A stretch of DNA of 64,000 nt, from the NCBI GenBank assembly GCA_963971575.1, contig OZ020616.1, positions 23,454,713-23,518,712 of the forward strand, in the 5' to 3' direction. Shown here piece after piece: positions 1 to 9,189 of the stretch; within the stretch, counting starts at the first letter, position 1; each line of letters starts with the position of its first letter. This DNA is from Liopterus haemorrhoidalis. Lineage: Eukaryota > Arthropoda > Insecta > Coleoptera > Dytiscidae. A model generated the notes under the pieces. It did no database searches, was not told where the DNA came from, and worked only from the letters and a program-made list of their open reading frames with translations. A program made the position numbers and the translations under genes.

Positions 1-435
1 ATATGAATATAAGTAGGTAGGTACATAAAATATATATTTATATAAGTAAGGTGATAATCAGTGCTTCTGAAGGTAGATATTATGTTTCTTTTAATAGCAT
101 TGTTTTTATCAAGAACTTTGATCATTTTTGTATTTTTCGAGTTTTCTCACCCTAGGTTAAGTCTTCCATATAACTTTTCCATGTAAATTTCTTGTTAAAA
201 TTTAGATCTAAAAATTTTATAAATAAGTGAATATATTCTTTATTATATATATTTCCTTAGGCCTTGCGGCGTTTAGGGCGTCAATCATTACAAAAAAAAT
301 AATAATAATAAAAAATAACGTACACTATAGATAATTTACAATACTTCCTTTAATCTAACTTCTTTGTTCTTCCTCTAGGGCTCCCCTCTGTTTTCCTATT
401 CTCTTTCCGGCTTCCGTCTCCGATCTCCTTCTCTC
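1..435. other. gene-free AT-rich DNA
   Basis: No open frame, repeat unit or structural RNA is visible here. The stretch holds only A/T-rich low-complexity DNA with a short (TAA)n run near 297-318, and passes into pyrimidine-rich sequence that belongs to the LINE remnant that follows. Confidence 0.6.
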
Positions 436-439
436 TTGT

Positions 440-830
440 CTCCAGTTCTCTTGCCCATCTTTCTTCCTTACATCCCTTACTCATCATTTCTGTGTTCTTG
501 TTACAGTGTCCCTCTCTTTCCTCCTATTCTTCTTCCGGATTTCCTCTCCTATCTCCTCTTCCTTCTTGCCTCCAGTACTCTCGTCCATCTCTCTCCCTTG
601 CCTTCCTCACTCATCAGTTACTTTATCCCTTCTTCCCAGACCGCCATCTCTCTGCATCTCCTCACTAAATGCTCCAAGGTTTCCTCTTCTTCCTTGCACA
701 TTCTACATAGTCTGTCCTCTGGCTTTGCTCAGTATCTGTTGTTGCTCTCTTCGTTGCCGCATCTTAACCGCGCTATCCTCCTGACTCTGCCCCCTGATCT
801 TCCTCTTTTTCCCTTCAGGTATCTCTGTAG
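440..830 (-). pseudogene. LINE 3' fragment with CCHC-like knuckle
   Basis: Read on the minus strand, this purine-rich segment encodes a broken C-terminal tail of a non-LTR retrotransposon Pol. A Cys-x2-Cys-x9-His-x4-Cys motif lies at about 654-712 (CRMCKEEEETLEHL, then a closing Cys), the usual knuckle after the reverse transcriptase in Jockey/I/R1-type elements. Stops break the frame and no RT core survives. The plus-strand 167-aa Pro/Leu/Ser-rich frame over the same bases is an antisense shadow. It may be the same family as the fragment at 4700-5245, also minus strand. Clade is not resolved. Confidence 0.5.
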
Positions 831-905
831 TCCTATCACTCTTATCTCTTTATATCTTTACACACTCAACGATGTGTCTATTCTGTCTGTTATTTCTGTT
901 CCTAA

Positions 906-938
<33 letters not shown>

Positions 939-939
939 A
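906..939. repeat. (ATT)n microsatellite
   Basis: About eleven tandem ATT triplets directly adjoin the LINE fragment to the left. They are upstream of that fragment on its own strand, so they are not obviously its 3' tail. Confidence 0.9.
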
Positions 940-1459
940 TAAGTTGGTGTCTTGTTTGCTCTGTTCAATTAGGGGACCCAGGAGGCACGTGCAGCGCGAG
1001 GCCACGGACGTGAACACATAAAAAGACACATAGTTGAGGAACATTGACAAGCGTGAAGTTTGAGTGAGCGCGAGTAAAGAAGAAAAAATAATTAAATATG
1101 TGTATAAAAAAAAACCTGTGTATAAAAAAAAATAATTTAATTATGATATAAATAATATTGAGAAATAAATATCAAGTAATGTTACAAACGTTTGGTGGCA
1201 ACTGGAATTTATTAGTATGATAAGAAATGTTAACGACAAGTCTGAACCATGTCTGTTAGGTTTTAAAGATAGAATAACTTTATATTTATAGTGAAATTTT
1301 ATGAAATTTAATAAAAATGAATATTTTAATATATTAAAATTACTAAAATTACTCACATATGTAGTCGGCGGTAAAAGGGATATCCTGACACTTAAGAGAA
1401 ATAAAATTAAGTACAAGAACTATACTAAATTAACACTATTTCTTTAGCCGACTTAAAAC
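940..1459. other. gene-free spacer
   Basis: AT-rich DNA with poly-A runs near 1085-1137. A 91-codon minus-strand frame (1141-1416) is low-complexity, rich in Leu, Phe and Ile, and lacks any motif, so it is not called. Confidence 0.5.
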
Positions 1460-1912
1460 ATGACCGCACCTATTCCGGCGGCACTCAAACTTGATAATGA
1501 TGATGATGATCTGGATAATTTACCTAGAAATAGATTAAAATCAAGAAAGGCTCCATATGCCACACTAGGGGACAATTTCAACCTGCAAGAGACTTGGATG
1601 CAAGAGTGGCAAAATACCGCCCCCTAAACTGCAACACAATATCTTACACCAATTGAAAAACCAGCAGGCTTTGATTTACCTCGCCGCTTCTGGTGTAGAT
1701 TAAATAGAATTCGGACAGGACACGGCCGATGTGCGGATATGTTGCATAAATGGGGCTATATACAAGACCCTAAGTGCCAATGTGGAGCTTCGATTCAAAC
1801 AATGCAACACATTGATTGCCCTCTATACCGCTTCACTGGGACCGATGAAGACCTATATACGCTCACTCCCTCCGCTGTCGAATGGTTGATTAATTTAGAT
1901 ATAGCACTGTAA
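1460..1912 (+). pseudogene. LINE Pol C-terminal fragment
   Basis: A degenerate C-terminal end of a non-LTR retrotransposon ORF2. Motifs in order: an acidic stretch (LDNDDDDLDNL), GFDLPRRFWCRLNRIRTGHG, then CQCGASIQTMQHIDCP, a C-x-C...H...C zinc-binding tail, and a terminal NLDIAL. The frame carries a stop at 1624-1626 and a shift before the GFDLPR block. The same tail recurs at 14571-14841, so this is a second, 5'-truncated copy of the LINE that hosts the piggyBac element at 9-15 kb. No polymerase motif is present. Confidence 0.7.
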
Positions 1913-2118
1913 CCTAAATCTACTGTAATTGCATTTTATTTATTTATTGATTTTATTATTTAATTTATTTTATATTATTTTATCTTATTTATTTTTATAT
2001 TGTTTTTATTTATTCATTTCCTTTATTGTATTTATGTATTTTATTTCAATGTGAATTTGTTACCATAAAATGTAATTAGACTTGGTTGTTGTGTCTTATA
2101 CGAAATATATATATATAT

Positions 2119-2733
2119 TGTTACGGTTCAAATTCACGCGCGTTAGTAGCAAGGGTGCGCGCGCAGCGCTGAGTGGTTAGGGAGAAGGAAAGCGGAAATA
2201 GGACGGGGGGAACAAGGGAGGTTACCGGCAATAAGGCGGACGGGTAGCACGTTTTTTTTTTGGTCCTCTTGGTCCGGGTGTAGGAAAAGAGGAGTTATGT
2301 GTTTTCGGCGTTATTGAGTCGGGAGTGTTTGGTGGAGTTAATCGCGGGAAGTGCGAATTGAGCGCGTCGAACGTGAAAACGCGCCTGAGCGGTGTTGAAG
2401 TTGAGCGGAAGTCTGACCACGTGAAGTGGCGTGGACCTCAAAGTAGTACCACTTAGTGGAGTCCTTGTCTCGGTGAGGACCTGAAGTTTCCTACAACCAC
2501 TTGGGAAGTCTCGGCGAGGACCTGAAGGTTCCTACAACCCCTTTGGGAGTCTCGTCGCGTCGAGGAGATCCAGAGGCTGGCGTGACTTAGGCGCCTGATT
2601 CGCAGTCCACCGAGGTGTGATCTGTACGAGGGTGGTGTTTGTTTTTCTTTATTACATATTATTAAACTTATGTTCTTCAGCCCAGTGTTTCCTTGATTGT
2701 TGAACGACAAGTTATCCATTCCCCTCTCTTACA
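2119..2733 (+). repeat. possible solo LTR or LTR-element 5' end
   Basis: A GC-richer segment than its surroundings, starting TGTTACGG after a TA run and ending CTCTTACA, so it has TG...CA-type ends. Downstream DNA (2734-2850) is non-coding and contains TGGCGCCCAA (about 2810), which looks like a retroviral-type primer binding site but is too far from the proposed end. No gag or pol follows: the sequence is cut off by the TA repeat and a LINE. Boundaries are inferred; no second LTR or target duplication is seen. Confidence 0.3.
2466..2556. repeat. imperfect tandem repeat, ~45-bp unit
   Basis: Two adjacent copies of a unit built around GAGGACCTGAAG, TTCCTACAACC and TTGGGA, each opening with a GTCTCG motif, with a few substitutions and a small length difference. 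It lies inside the possible LTR and may be a duplicated regulatory block of it. Confidence 0.75.
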
Positions 2734-2890
2734 GACAGTTGGAGGCTAACATCGCGGGGAACGGTAGGTAAACACACGGTTTTTCTCAGTTTCCCCTATG
2801 AAATTGAGTGGCGCCCAAATCTGTCAGGGTGTGTTTGCGCACAGGAACTCGCCAACCCCTTTAAACTGCCGTCTGAATTAGCAGGGTGTT

Positions 2891-2893
<3 letters not shown>

Positions 2894-2956
<63 letters not shown>
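2894..2956. repeat. (TA)n microsatellite
   Basis: About 31 perfect TA dinucleotides. They immediately follow the 3' end (on the minus strand) of the LINE at 2958-4690 and probably grew from that element's A/T-rich tail. Confidence 0.95.
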
Positions 2957-2957
<1 letters not shown>

Positions 2958-2960
<3 letters not shown>

Positions 2961-4690
2961 TACATTGAAAGAAGCAGAAGCCTAAGGCTTGTAGCTTCAT
3001 TATACATAAGATGAAGTACATTAATACAAAACAATACATATAACGTATTAAAAAAGAAAAAAAAAATAGAAAAATAATTTAACACAACAGAATTAAATGA
3101 ATCTAAATTATTTTTCAAAATATTAATACTGCTTGCATTGACAACTTGCGAAGGTAAACTGTTCCACTTTGCAAACACACGATTGGATAAAAAGCACGCA
3201 CATTCATTTTAAAAGTATCACGGCGCAACTTAAATTTGTGACCACGTAGTCTATTGTCATTGTTGAGCATAATAAAGATCTGACATATCGCAATTAAAAG
3301 AACCAGATACACAACTGAACATAGTTATTAGGTCACCGCGCTTACGACGCTCTTCCAGAGATGAAATTCCAAGATACCGTAGTCACGAAAAACGACTGGC
3401 TTGTTTTTAAATCCAATGGGTAGTCTGGTAGCACGTCGTTGTACATTTTCTAGAAGAATAATATCTTTTTTTAAGAAGGCAGACCAAACTCCTGTAGAAA
3501 ATTCCAGATGTGGACGAATATAAGTTATATATGATTTTAACAGCAGGTCAGGAGATAGACGACTGAATGATTTAGAGATTAAATATCGAATGTAATTCGC
3601 TCTCTTAACACTTGTCACAACTTGTTGCGACCAACCAAGATCTGATGTCACAGTTATACCTAAATCCACATGTGAATACACTGATAAAAGGGGTTTTCCA
3701 TTAATCCAGTAGATGTATTTAGTATTGTTACGACCTATATGTAGAACTGCAGTTTTAGATACATTTAATGGAAGAAACCACTTGTTAGTCCATGCGAATA
3801 TTTTATCAAGGTCGAGTTGAAGAACATGTCGATTCGTGCATGGGTAATTGAAAACTTTCGAATCATCGGCATACATACAATACTGGGAACAAATAGAACC
3901 GGGTAAATCAGCAACAAATATTAAAAACAGCAAAGGACCCAGTACAGTGCCCTGCGGGATTGCACTAATTAGAGGTCTTGGTAGAGAAAAACTATCACCA
4001 GTTCGAACTTGAAAGTATAGATTAGAAAGATAAGATTCAATCTGACGGAGAAGTGTTCCTCTGATACCAAAATATTCAAGTTTCAAAAGTAATCTATTAA
4101 TAGGAACTTTATCGAATGCACGGGAAAAGTCGAGATAAATAACATCAACTGGAATAGAACCATCAATTGCTTTACTCCAGATGTTGGTTGCGTAAATCAT
4201 GTTTGTTAGCACGGATCTGCCGGGTAGAAATCCATGGTGGTGCTTTCGTAAGGTGTTATTATCGAAAAGAAATGACAGTAGATTTTTGACAACTATTCGT
4301 TCTAATACTTTTCGAACAGAGGAACCTACACTAATTGGTCGATAGTTCTCAGAATTAAATTTGTCGCCCCTTTTAAAGATTAGCGTAATATGAGCAAGTC
4401 GCCACGAATCCGGAAGAATTGCATTATTAAATGATGTTGTTAAAATGTCAGACAGTTGCGCGGCTAGAACATCGCTACATTTTTTAGGATAAGAGATGGA
4501 ACACGATCGGGCCCAGGTGTCGCAGATTCTTTTACATAGTTCAGCTCATATTTAACAATCTCAGGATTAATCTCAATGGTTGTGCTACTTTCAGAAACTC
4601 ACGTTGCAGGATAAACTATAGGTAAGTTACCAATAGGTTCAGCTGTATATGCCCTTAAAAATATATCAACAAATCCTAAATCTACTTATC
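2958..4690 (-). pseudogene. CR1/Jockey-type LINE reverse transcriptase, 5'-truncated
   Basis: This is the RT half of a non-LTR retrotransposon. The longest open part (3328-4212, 294 codons) has the LDFSRAFDKV block, the AIPQGTVLGPLLFLIF block and the catalytic MYADDSKVF. Upstream on the same strand (4213-4640) broken frames give RPISVGSSVRKVLERIV, and downstream (about 3000-3320) a typical LINE tail with LRGHKFKL and WNSLPSQVV. Endonuclease is absent. A small hairpin (AGAAGCCTAAGGCTTGT) precedes the (TA)n run at the 3' end, as in CR1/L2-like elements. Several frameshifts make it inactive. Confidence 0.85.
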
Positions 4691-4699
4691 CCTCCTTCA

Positions 4700-5245
4700 C
4701 AATTCTTCTACTATATTTGTTTCTCAGTTTCTCTTTCTCTCTGCTGCTCTTATGTTAATTCCACACTTTTCTTGTCTCTCCCTATGCCGATTATTTGCCT
4801 TTTTGTTCTTCTTTCATTCTTTCTTCCCAGCATTCCCTAATTATTTTTCTATTCTCTTCCCTTCTGACTTTCTCCACATATTTCACTGTCCTCGCTCTGG
4901 CACCCACTCTCAGCTTTTCCCTCTTCATTTCCTTTCTCACAATATAGTCCGGTGTCGTCTGTCTACCCCCAATGTCCATCTCATGTAACCCTCTTGTACC
5001 CTTTTCATCATCTCCCATTCCTTCCATCCCCAATTCTTCACTCCGTATATAAGGGTACTCTTCACTATTGCATCGAATATCTTCATCCTCCACTTGATAT
5101 CATCATTAAACCTCCCCTATGCTCCATAGCTTTCCCATAAATAATCTGCCTTGCTTTCTTCATTCTTTCCCTAACGTGTTGCTCTGTCCTGTTGTTCGTC
5201 GTTAGCATGTAACCAGCCTTCTTCACGTCCAGAGATTTTGAAATG
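4700..5245 (-). pseudogene. LINE fragment, region after the RT core
   Basis: The minus-strand frame 4791-5093 reads RQTTPDYIVRKEMKREKLRV...RAVK-like, a post-RT segment I associate from memory with a LINE family common in insect genomes; upstream broken frames (5094-5240) give a degenerate ERMKKARQI helix. No polymerase or endonuclease motif is included. It is pressed between the LINE at 2958-4690 and low-complexity DNA, with no recognisable ends. It may belong to the same family as the fragment at 440-830. Confidence 0.6.
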
Positions 5246-5614
5246 CTACGTACCAAAGAAGCATAGACACAACTCCCTTTGAGTTTATGGTAGGCACCAA
5301 AACGTGAAATAAAGAAAATATAAAATTAAGAGGAATCCTAGAAAAAGAAAATAGAAGAGTATTTGAAGACAGTAAAGAAGAGCTAAGATTACTCTAGATC
5401 TGTTCAACATGTCTTTCAACGCATTTACTAACTAAATAAAATCGCTTATTTTTGCCTAAATTATTAGTATGTATTTTTTTTACTATGTATTTTTACTATG
5501 TGTTTTTTTTTATTATGTATTTTTTACTATGTATTTTTTTTACTATGTATTTTTTTTACTGTGTATTTTGTTTATGTTAAATTTTTTATTTGCTATTTGG
5601 ATTTTTATCTGTAA
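5246..5614. repeat. T-rich tandem repeat and spacer
   Basis: 5246-5470 shows no gene. From about 5470 to 5570 a motif of ACTATGTA followed by a T run (about 14-22 bp) is repeated six times. This passes into an AT-rich segment ending in the (AAAT)n tract, looking like the decayed 3' end of a plus-strand LINE. Confidence 0.6.
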
Positions 5615-5648
5615 GCAAATTTCGTAAATAAATAAATAAATAAAGAAA

Positions 5649-5711
<63 letters not shown>

Positions 5712-5713
5712 AA
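5615..5713. repeat. (AAAT)n microsatellite
   Basis: About 24 tetranucleotide units with one G substitution. AAAT tails are common at LINE 3' ends in insects; the same tail closes the intact LINE at 60.5 kb. Confidence 0.95.
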
Positions 5714-5716
5714 AGA

Positions 5717-6149
5717 TTAAATGTAAGAAAGCAAATAGAAAAGGTGCAAGAAGATAATAGACAGAATTTCAATAAGAAAAGAAAGAAGGCCAAGCAGTAC
5801 CAAGTTGGAGATTTGGTAGCGATTAAGCTGACTCAGTTTGGGCCTGGCTTAAAGTTATACCCAAAATACTTAGGTCCATATCAGGTACGTATGGTCAACC
5901 CGAAAGATAGATATGTTGTAGGACATCAGGGGTGAAGGGAAGGCCCTAGAAACACGACCACCAGAGCTGACTTCATGAAGCCGTGGGAAGACTTTCCGGA
6001 TGACAATTCTTCTGATTCCGAAGTAGAAGTAGAAGCAGAAGCAACCGAAGGCGAAAACAGCAGGCAGCAAGACCCAACATCCAAAGCGGACGTTTCTGCA
6101 GAACGGCCGAACTGTGGGAATAGGCAGGTCTCCGCCTATGGTGAGTGAA
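5717..6149 (+). pseudogene. Ty3/gypsy Pol C-terminal fragment
   Basis: The frame contains NFNKKRKKAKQYQVGDLVAI and GPGLKLYPKYLGPYQV, the C-terminal DNA-binding region of a gypsy (mdg1-like) integrase, followed after an in-frame stop at about 5933 by FMKPWEDFPDD and an acidic tail to the stop at 6147-6149. RT, RNase H and the integrase catalytic core are missing, having been lost to the left where (AAAT)n DNA abuts. The tail suggests the right-hand end of an element whose LTR would follow. Confidence 0.75.
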
Positions 6150-6487
6150 ACGGCATAGAGAGTAGTGTGAGACGCGATGTAGAAGTGTGTATATGAAGCT
6201 AGATGTGTTCGCGACGAGGTTTTAATTTTTGTAATTAATTAACCATTTATTGTAGTTAAGTTTAATAAATGTTGTATTAATATATCTGTTTCTGAATAAC
6301 CCACATATATATGAACAGCAAAAGTAAATTGTTATATTATTAGTAACATACATATGCAGAATAAAAAACTTATTTTTCACTTGTTTAATAAAAGGATAAG
6401 TTTTCCCATTCCATTCTAAAATTTTGTACATATTTTCACTTTCAGCCACTACTAACGTCATAACTTCGGTGAACTTACAAGCACGTT
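6113..6487 (+). repeat. possible 3' LTR of the gypsy fragment
   Basis: Directly overlapping the end of the Pol remnant, a segment begins TGTGGGAATAGGC, contains an AATAAA-like signal near 6262, and ends near ACGTTACA. Position and TG...CA-type ends fit a 3' LTR, but there is no partner LTR to confirm it. Confidence 0.3.
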
Positions 6488-6799
6488 ACAAACACATAGT
6501 AAGTAATTAGGGTATTCCCCGAGAGTCGTCCTTCATATTTTGGCGGTAAAATATCAAAAAGTCAGTGGTCATAAACTTTTATTGAAATTTATGGTTTTAT
6601 TTTGTGTTTATTTATTATACTGGTAAGCATTTGAATAACCCTCGATTACAGTAGATTATTGTAGATTATGGTGAATATATGTGAAATTATTGGGAATCTA
6701 CTGTAACTATTGTAAATCTGGCAACACTGGCTTCCATAGGTTCATATACTCTCTTTACTTCTTTCATCCCAATCGGTCAAGAATTTCGGATATTTTCGT
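6488..6799. other. gene-free spacer
   Basis: AT-rich DNA with a small cluster of near-repeated GTAGATTATTGTAGATTATGG around 6650-6672. No coding or structural feature is seen. Confidence 0.5.
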
Positions 6800-7089
6800 G
6801 GTTTGCGATAAAAGAAAACTTCCGTCTCCTTCTCTGTTGATCTGTGTCATCATTTTCATGTGCGATGAGTAAATCATCCACGTACAAGGGAATGTATAAA
6901 CATTTGCCATTTTCATATTTAGAGTATATACAAGGATCTGCTTTACCTTTTGTCAATCCTGCTTCTAGCAGAACTATATTTATCTTCTGATTCTAAGCTC
7001 TTGCAGCCTGTTTAAATCCATAAAGTGATCATTTGAGTTTACACACAAGATGTTCTTCTCCATCTTTCAACTTCACCATTCAAAAGCTC
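6800..7089 (-). pseudogene. Ty1/copia reverse transcriptase fragment
   Basis: On the minus strand a decayed frame reads FLNGEV, then DGEEHLVCKLK, SLYGFKQAARA and LYIPLYVDDLLIAHEN. These are signature blocks of copia-type RT, including the catalytic YVDD at about 6870-6885. In-frame stops and an internal deletion between FLNGE and the VCKL block make it a relic. It abuts the Harbinger fragment at 7090 and is separate from the copia remnant at 15-17 kb, which lacks this region. Confidence 0.75.
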
Positions 7090-7436
7090 TAGCGAATCCA
7101 GTTACCCGAGCTGAAATGCTTTTCAATAAAAGCCATATTGGAACTAAAAATGTTGTGGAGAGGTCATACGGAGTGTGGAAGAGACGATGGCTGGTTCTAG
7201 CTGTAGGAATTAAATTAAATATGAAAACAGTTCAAAGCATAATTTTAGCGACAGCAATATTGAATAATGTTGCAATTGAAGCGAATGAAAAAGTTCCAAA
7301 TCTAAATACAGATTTAGAAGCAGCTGTAAATTTTATACACGATGTGCCTAACATTAAAATCAATCAGAACAGAAGATTTAATGCAAACATTCTAGTTAGG
7401 ATCAATTTAATAAATGTTTATTTTTCTAATTTATAA
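7090..7436 (+). pseudogene. PIF/Harbinger transposase 3' fragment
   Basis: The frame contains TRAEMLFNKSHIGTKNVVER, SYGVWKRRWLVL and ILATAILNNVA, the C-terminal end of a HARBI1-like DDE nuclease, including the Glu of the VER block that forms part of the catalytic triad. The two catalytic Asp regions are missing, since the fragment starts at the copia scrap. A Myb/SANT gene typical of the same superfamily lies convergently at 7766-8657, so the two are likely halves of one dead Harbinger element. Confidence 0.75.
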
Positions 7437-7452
7437 TATGTATATATATATA

Positions 7453-7704
7453 TATATTTGGTAAAGTTATTGGGAATAGCGGTGGAGGAATAGGAGTATA
7501 TCTTTTAATGTGTTACAACAGAGGCAACTCTTAAATTTTACTTGTAAGTCTGCACTTAAAATTATGTTTTATATTTATAATTTTAATTATACTATTTTCA
7601 GCCCTTGAAAAAGACTTGAAAAGTCAAGTCGAAATATCGGGTACATGTAAATATTGAGTTTACTTTTTCCTCCACCGCTATTCCCAATAACTTTACCAAA
7701 TATA
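7453..7704. repeat. 252-bp element with perfect 38-bp inverted repeats
   Basis: Positions 7453-7490 and 7667-7704 are exact reverse complements (38 bp), enclosing a 176-bp spacer. The spacer holds a CTTGAAAAAGACTTGAAAAG / TCAAGTCGAAATATCGGG stretch (7604-7641) whose arms can pair. The unit lies between the Harbinger transposase end and the Myb-like gene and is flanked by TA dinucleotides. It resembles a foldback element or MITE; its family is unknown. Confidence 0.8.
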
Positions 7705-7765
7705 ATACAGACACGGAATAACGATATATATATATATATATAATAAAATGATAAATACAAATATA

Positions 7766-8657
7766 TTATTTTTTGCCTGCCCGTAATATTAAATTTATTA
7801 TTTCTAATTCTTTTTCTGCGCATTACTTTCTTATTTTTCTTTTTTCGATCTCTAATGCTAGCTCCCGTTCTTCTGTCAGATACTGTTTTTCTATTTCCCA
7901 CTTTTCTTCCGCCTGTTCCTTTAAAGTTGTTAAATAGGTAGTTTTAGTGACAGCCAATTTGCACCACTCTTCATTAACCCTTTTATTTGTTGTCGCTTTA
8001 TGAGGAACTGTCTATAACAAAAATATATATTTCTTAAATAATTTATTTAAAAAATAATTTTTTTATTACGTTTTTTCTGTTCGTAGAGGTGTACTATTGA
8101 TGGTCTTCAGGTTCTCTGAAGAATAATTTTTCCAATTTTCAGTATTTACATTTTCAAAACTTTCCACTACTATGTTCCCAGAATGTTCTAAAAAATATAT
8201 TAAAATGTCAATAAACATCAATAGACATAATTAATATTATACCTGTTTCTCTACAGACAGCATCTGAATCAAATTCACTAGGCATGCCTGCTTCTTGAGT
8301 ATTTAAAATTAACTACTCCTCGTCAACATTATTAAAATTAGGCACTGTCGTTGAACCGCCTCCAGTTGTCTTCAGTGAATATTTATTGTCGGCAATTTTT
8401 TTTTTTTTTGTAATTTTTTTAAAATTTTCATTTTTATTTTTTAAATTTTCTGCGTCTTTGTAAAAGCGACCGCTTTTACAGTTAAATTCATTCTGTATAA
8501 TTGTCCAAATAGATTTTTTTTTCTTCCACAACAGTGAATTTGATTTTTTACATTTTATAGTATTTTGATATTTTTTTACTAAATTTAAAAGAATTCCAAC
8601 TTCCTCTTCTGAAAACTTCGTGGCACGTCTATTTTTACGATCAATTGTGTTTTCCAT
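7766..8657 (-). pseudogene. Harbinger-type Myb/SANT DNA-binding protein
   Basis: The second gene of a Harbinger element. From the ATG at 8657 the frame reads ATKFSEEEVGILLNLVKKYQ and WTIIQNEFNCKSGRFYKDAE, a SANT/Myb-like trihelix, then GGGSTT. Coding continues leftward through at least two AT-rich introns with GT/AG borders (about 8189-8239 and 8012-8068) into a charged coiled-coil C-terminus (EKQYLTEERELALEIEKRK) ending at 7766-7768. Stops inside the first exon at 8313 and in the last exon show it is dead. Such proteins bind the element's ends and help import the nuclease; that role is from the family, not seen here. Confidence 0.75.
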
Positions 8658-9189
8658 TGCTAATATTTGTTGTATTATTTACAAATTATTTGACAATTAA
8701 CAATGCATTGACAAATAAATCGGGTATGAGAACCGCTGGTTAGGTGTGGTCATGTGAATGTTATCGTGTTAGTGTTTTTAATGGTTTTTATTGGTAAATA
8801 TTACCTAAATTTTATTCTTTCTTGACATGACATATTATTTAAGACAGTAGATTAAACCCAAATAATTAATCACTATTCAAAACATCTTCAAATCAAATAG
8901 AACAATAAATACTAACCGTTTTTAATAAAATTCAATTACATAATATTTCTTTTGTTTTCTAACTTGACTAAATTAGACATGTCCGTGCTAAGAAAGGTGT
9001 TGCACATTGTGTGAAAATACCAGCAAATATCAATTTTTTTTTTTTTTTTTACTTACTTAATTTTACAATTAATCTTGTTATTTATTTATCTATTTATTTA
9101 TATATTTATTTATTTATTTAATTTTTTTTTTCTTGTTATTTTAGCTTTTTATCCTTTTGACAATATTAAATACGTACTGTTCTCAATTT
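8658..9189. other. gene-free spacer with T- and TTTA-runs
   Basis: AT-rich sequence with a poly-T run near 9032-9050 and TTTA-type repeats near 9080-9122. No gene or terminal repeat is identified. Confidence 0.5.

Noticed and set aside
436..939. 167-codon Leu/Pro/Ser-rich plus-strand ORF
   Set aside because: It is the antisense shadow of a LINE fragment with a CCHC motif on the minus strand and ends in a translated ATT microsatellite.
2861..3178. Tyr/Ile repeat ORF on the minus strand
   Set aside because: It reads through the (TA)n microsatellite and a LINE tail.
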